Source: an uncultured Prevotella sp. (lineage in GTDB: Bacteria; Bacteroidota; Bacteroidia; Bacteroidales; Bacteroidaceae). Taken from it: a stretch of 59,894 nt of DNA. The position numbers were made by a program, and so were the translations under genes. How positions within the stretch are numbered: position 1 is the stretch's first letter; every line of letters starts with the position of its first letter. Of this stretch, positions 58,970-59,894 are shown in pieces. The notes under the pieces are model-generated. The model worked only from the letters and a program-made list of their open reading frames with translations, had not been told where the DNA came from and searched no databases. The DNA is taken from NCBI GenBank assembly GCA_900315955.1, contig ONBC01000003.1:1-59894 (forward strand), given 5' to 3'.

Positions 58970-59648
58970 TTCCCGCGTCGATGGTGATGAACCTGTCGGC
59001 ATAGCGCCGGGCGATGTCGAGGTCGTGGGTGGAGACGAGCACGAGCTTGCCCAGGTCGTGGGCGATGGTGCGGAGCAGTGCCATCGTGGTGTGCTTGCTC
59101 TCGTAGTCGAGGAAGGCGGTGGGCTCGTCGAGGAGCAGGATGGGTGTCTGCTGGGCGATGGCACGTGCGATCATCACCTTCTGCCGCTCACCGTCGCTGA
59201 GCGTGGAGAGGTCGCGGTCGGCAAAGGCTTGCGTGTTTGTGCATGCCATCGCTTGCGCTACGAGGGCTTCGTCTGTCTCCTTGAGTTTCCCGAAGAACCC
59301 GGTGTAGGGCATGCGTCCCATGGCGACAACTTCGCGCGCCGTGAGGTTCAGCAGGTCTGGCTTCTCGGTCAGTACAATGGAAAAAAGGCGCGCACGCGCC
59401 GCTGCCGAGAGCGCGGTGCAGTCGTGCACCGCTCCCTCGGTATGATAAACGACACGCCCCGCAAGCGGTGGTTGCAGGCCTGCGAGGGTGCGGAGAAGGG
59501 TCGATTTGCCAACGCCGTTGCTGCCTATGAGACACACGAGGCGCCTGGCTTCTAAGGTGCCGTCCAACGGTCCTGCTACCGGCTTGTGGCGGTAGCCGAT
59601 CGTCAGATGGTCTAATGTTAAGCCTTCCACAGACCGTGGAGGTTGCAA
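58896..59648 (-). CDS. ABC transporter ATP-binding protein (iron-complex/FecE-like)
   Basis: The protein is up to 250 residues. Walker A is GSNGVGKST (42-50); the signature is LSDGERQK, Walker [13 protein letters not shown], and the switch His is in VSTHD. The Q-loop region reads [20 protein letters not shown], typical of the FecE/BtuD siderophore, heme or cobalamin import class. The frame opens with TTG 59648; GTG 59630 is an equally plausible start. Either overlaps the upstream superoxide reductase gene (31 or 13 bases), which suggests translational coupling. Permease and binding-protein genes are not in view downstream, where the convergent AraC gene overlaps. Confidence 0.88.
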   Translation of the reverse strand: MQPPRSVEGLTLDHLTIGYRHKPVAGPLDGTLEARRLVCLIGSNGVGKSTLLRTLAGLQPPLAGRVVYHTEGAVHDCTALSAAARARLFSIVLTEKPDLLNLTAREVVAMGRMPYTGFFGKLKETDEALVAQAMACTNTQAFADRDLSTLSDGERQKVMIARAIAQQTPILLLDEPTAFLDYESKHTTMALLRTIAHDLGKLVLVSTHDLDIARRYADRFITIDAGIRDVDVQSFAGLSGNIWANNGHGA

Positions 59649-59894
59649 TATTCGCGGGCTGTCACCTCGGTGGCGTCGGTCTTGAACTCTGCCACGGGCT
59701 TGTCCTCGGGTGTGAGCTCACGGCGCAGGATGCCGTCGGGGGTGATGAGCTCGATGAACTGGATGTAGTGCTCGGGGGTCATGGGATGCAGTACACTGCC
59801 CACGGTGACGCGGTAGCCGCCCTCGATCTTCTCCACGACGGGCACGTGCTTCTCCTTGGCGCCATCGGTGGTGTTCTCTTTGAGCAGCTTCATC
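59618..59894 (-). CDS. Desulfoferrodoxin/neelaredoxin-type superoxide reductase, 5' end missing
   Basis: About 91 residues are visible and the frame continues off the window. The first Met seen ([20 protein letters not shown]) corresponds to an internal position just after the N-terminal Cys knuckle in the family, so it is not the true start. Iron-site ligands are present: His in KHVPVV, His in GSVLHPM, His in EHYIQF, and Cys/His in YCNLHGLWK. The enzyme reduces superoxide to peroxide in the cytoplasm of anaerobes. It overlaps the iron-type ABC ATPase gene, linking oxygen defence with metal handling. Confidence 0.93.
   Translation of the reverse strand, partial: MKLLKENTTDGAKEKHVPVVEKIEGGYRVTVGSVLHPMTPEHYIQFIELITPDGILRRELTPEDKPVAEFKTDATEVTAREYCNLHGLWKA

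Noticed and set aside
1-59894. CRISPR array, prophage, rRNA operon or insertion sequence with transposase
   Set aside because: I saw no regularly spaced repeat-spacer array, phage gene, rRNA sequence or transposase/integrase signature on either strand. The 20-bp array at 27 kb has no spacers.

Overview
The window looks like a chromosomal segment of an anaerobic Bacteroidales bacterium, most likely of the Prevotellaceae; the species cannot be named from sequence alone. The support is: several SusC/SusD pairs and a SusR-like regulator, Bacteroidetes-type promoters (TTG, about 19-20 bp, then TAnnTTTG) before many genes, fumarate/aspartate metabolism, superoxide reductase, the tail motif (GIY...GKK...) on secreted proteins, and a small protein beginning MKKIYEAP. 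About 31 intact genes, two partial edge genes, two broken genes and one tRNA are annotated.

Left part (1-19.5 kb). The window opens in the 3' end of a secreted starch-binding (CBM26-like) protein. About 1.2 kb of repeat-rich non-coding DNA follows. Then come a glucosaminidase, the cysS-MATE pair on the minus strand, mgtC, a small outer-membrane barrel, a Fur-family regulator, a duplicated-domain esterase and metG. Three bases after metG an ECF sigma factor opens a five-gene module: sigma, FecR-type anti-sigma, a SusC receptor with an STN signalling domain, SusD, and a TlpA-like thioredoxin. This is a trans-envelope signalling and import system of unknown substrate.

Middle part (19.5-43.7 kb). 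This holds a minus-strand trio (GH3-like enzyme, Big_5 lipoprotein, DUF3108 protein), an M16 peptidase, a Na/Pi symporter with a PhoU-like tail, a TGS-nucleoside kinase, an AT-richer islet (secreted protein plus a 68-residue peptide), tRNA-Arg(CCU), an SNF2 helicase, lgt-ychF, a YitT protein, and the operon dcu - L-asparaginase - porin - aspA. That operon forms a coherent route: asparagine to aspartate outside the cytoplasm, C4-dicarboxylate exchange, then aspartate to fumarate for respiration.

Right part (43.7-58.1 kb). A visibly AT-richer starch-utilisation locus lies here: SusR-like regulator, SusC, SusD, a SusE/F-like lipoprotein with two near-identical CBM26 repeats, and a GH13 alpha-amylase. 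Divergent from it is a frameshifted SGNH (DUF4886-like) hydrolase carrying starch-binding modules. Beyond that is a decayed 6-phosphogluconolactonase-like gene. Both ends of this block carry copies of the same intergenic repeats: an 82-bp promoter-bearing unit, a 39-bp unit and parts of a 26-bp unit also found at 2.0 kb. One copy of the 82-bp unit supplies the promoter of an AraC regulator. The window ends with an iron-complex-type ABC ATPase and a partial superoxide reductase.

Most unusual are the repeat families (paired ~30-bp inverted repeats, a 741-bp inverted-repeat-bounded non-coding unit, the repeats bracketing the starch locus), the broken starch-targeted SGNH hydrolase, and the sigma/STN-SusCD/TlpA module.
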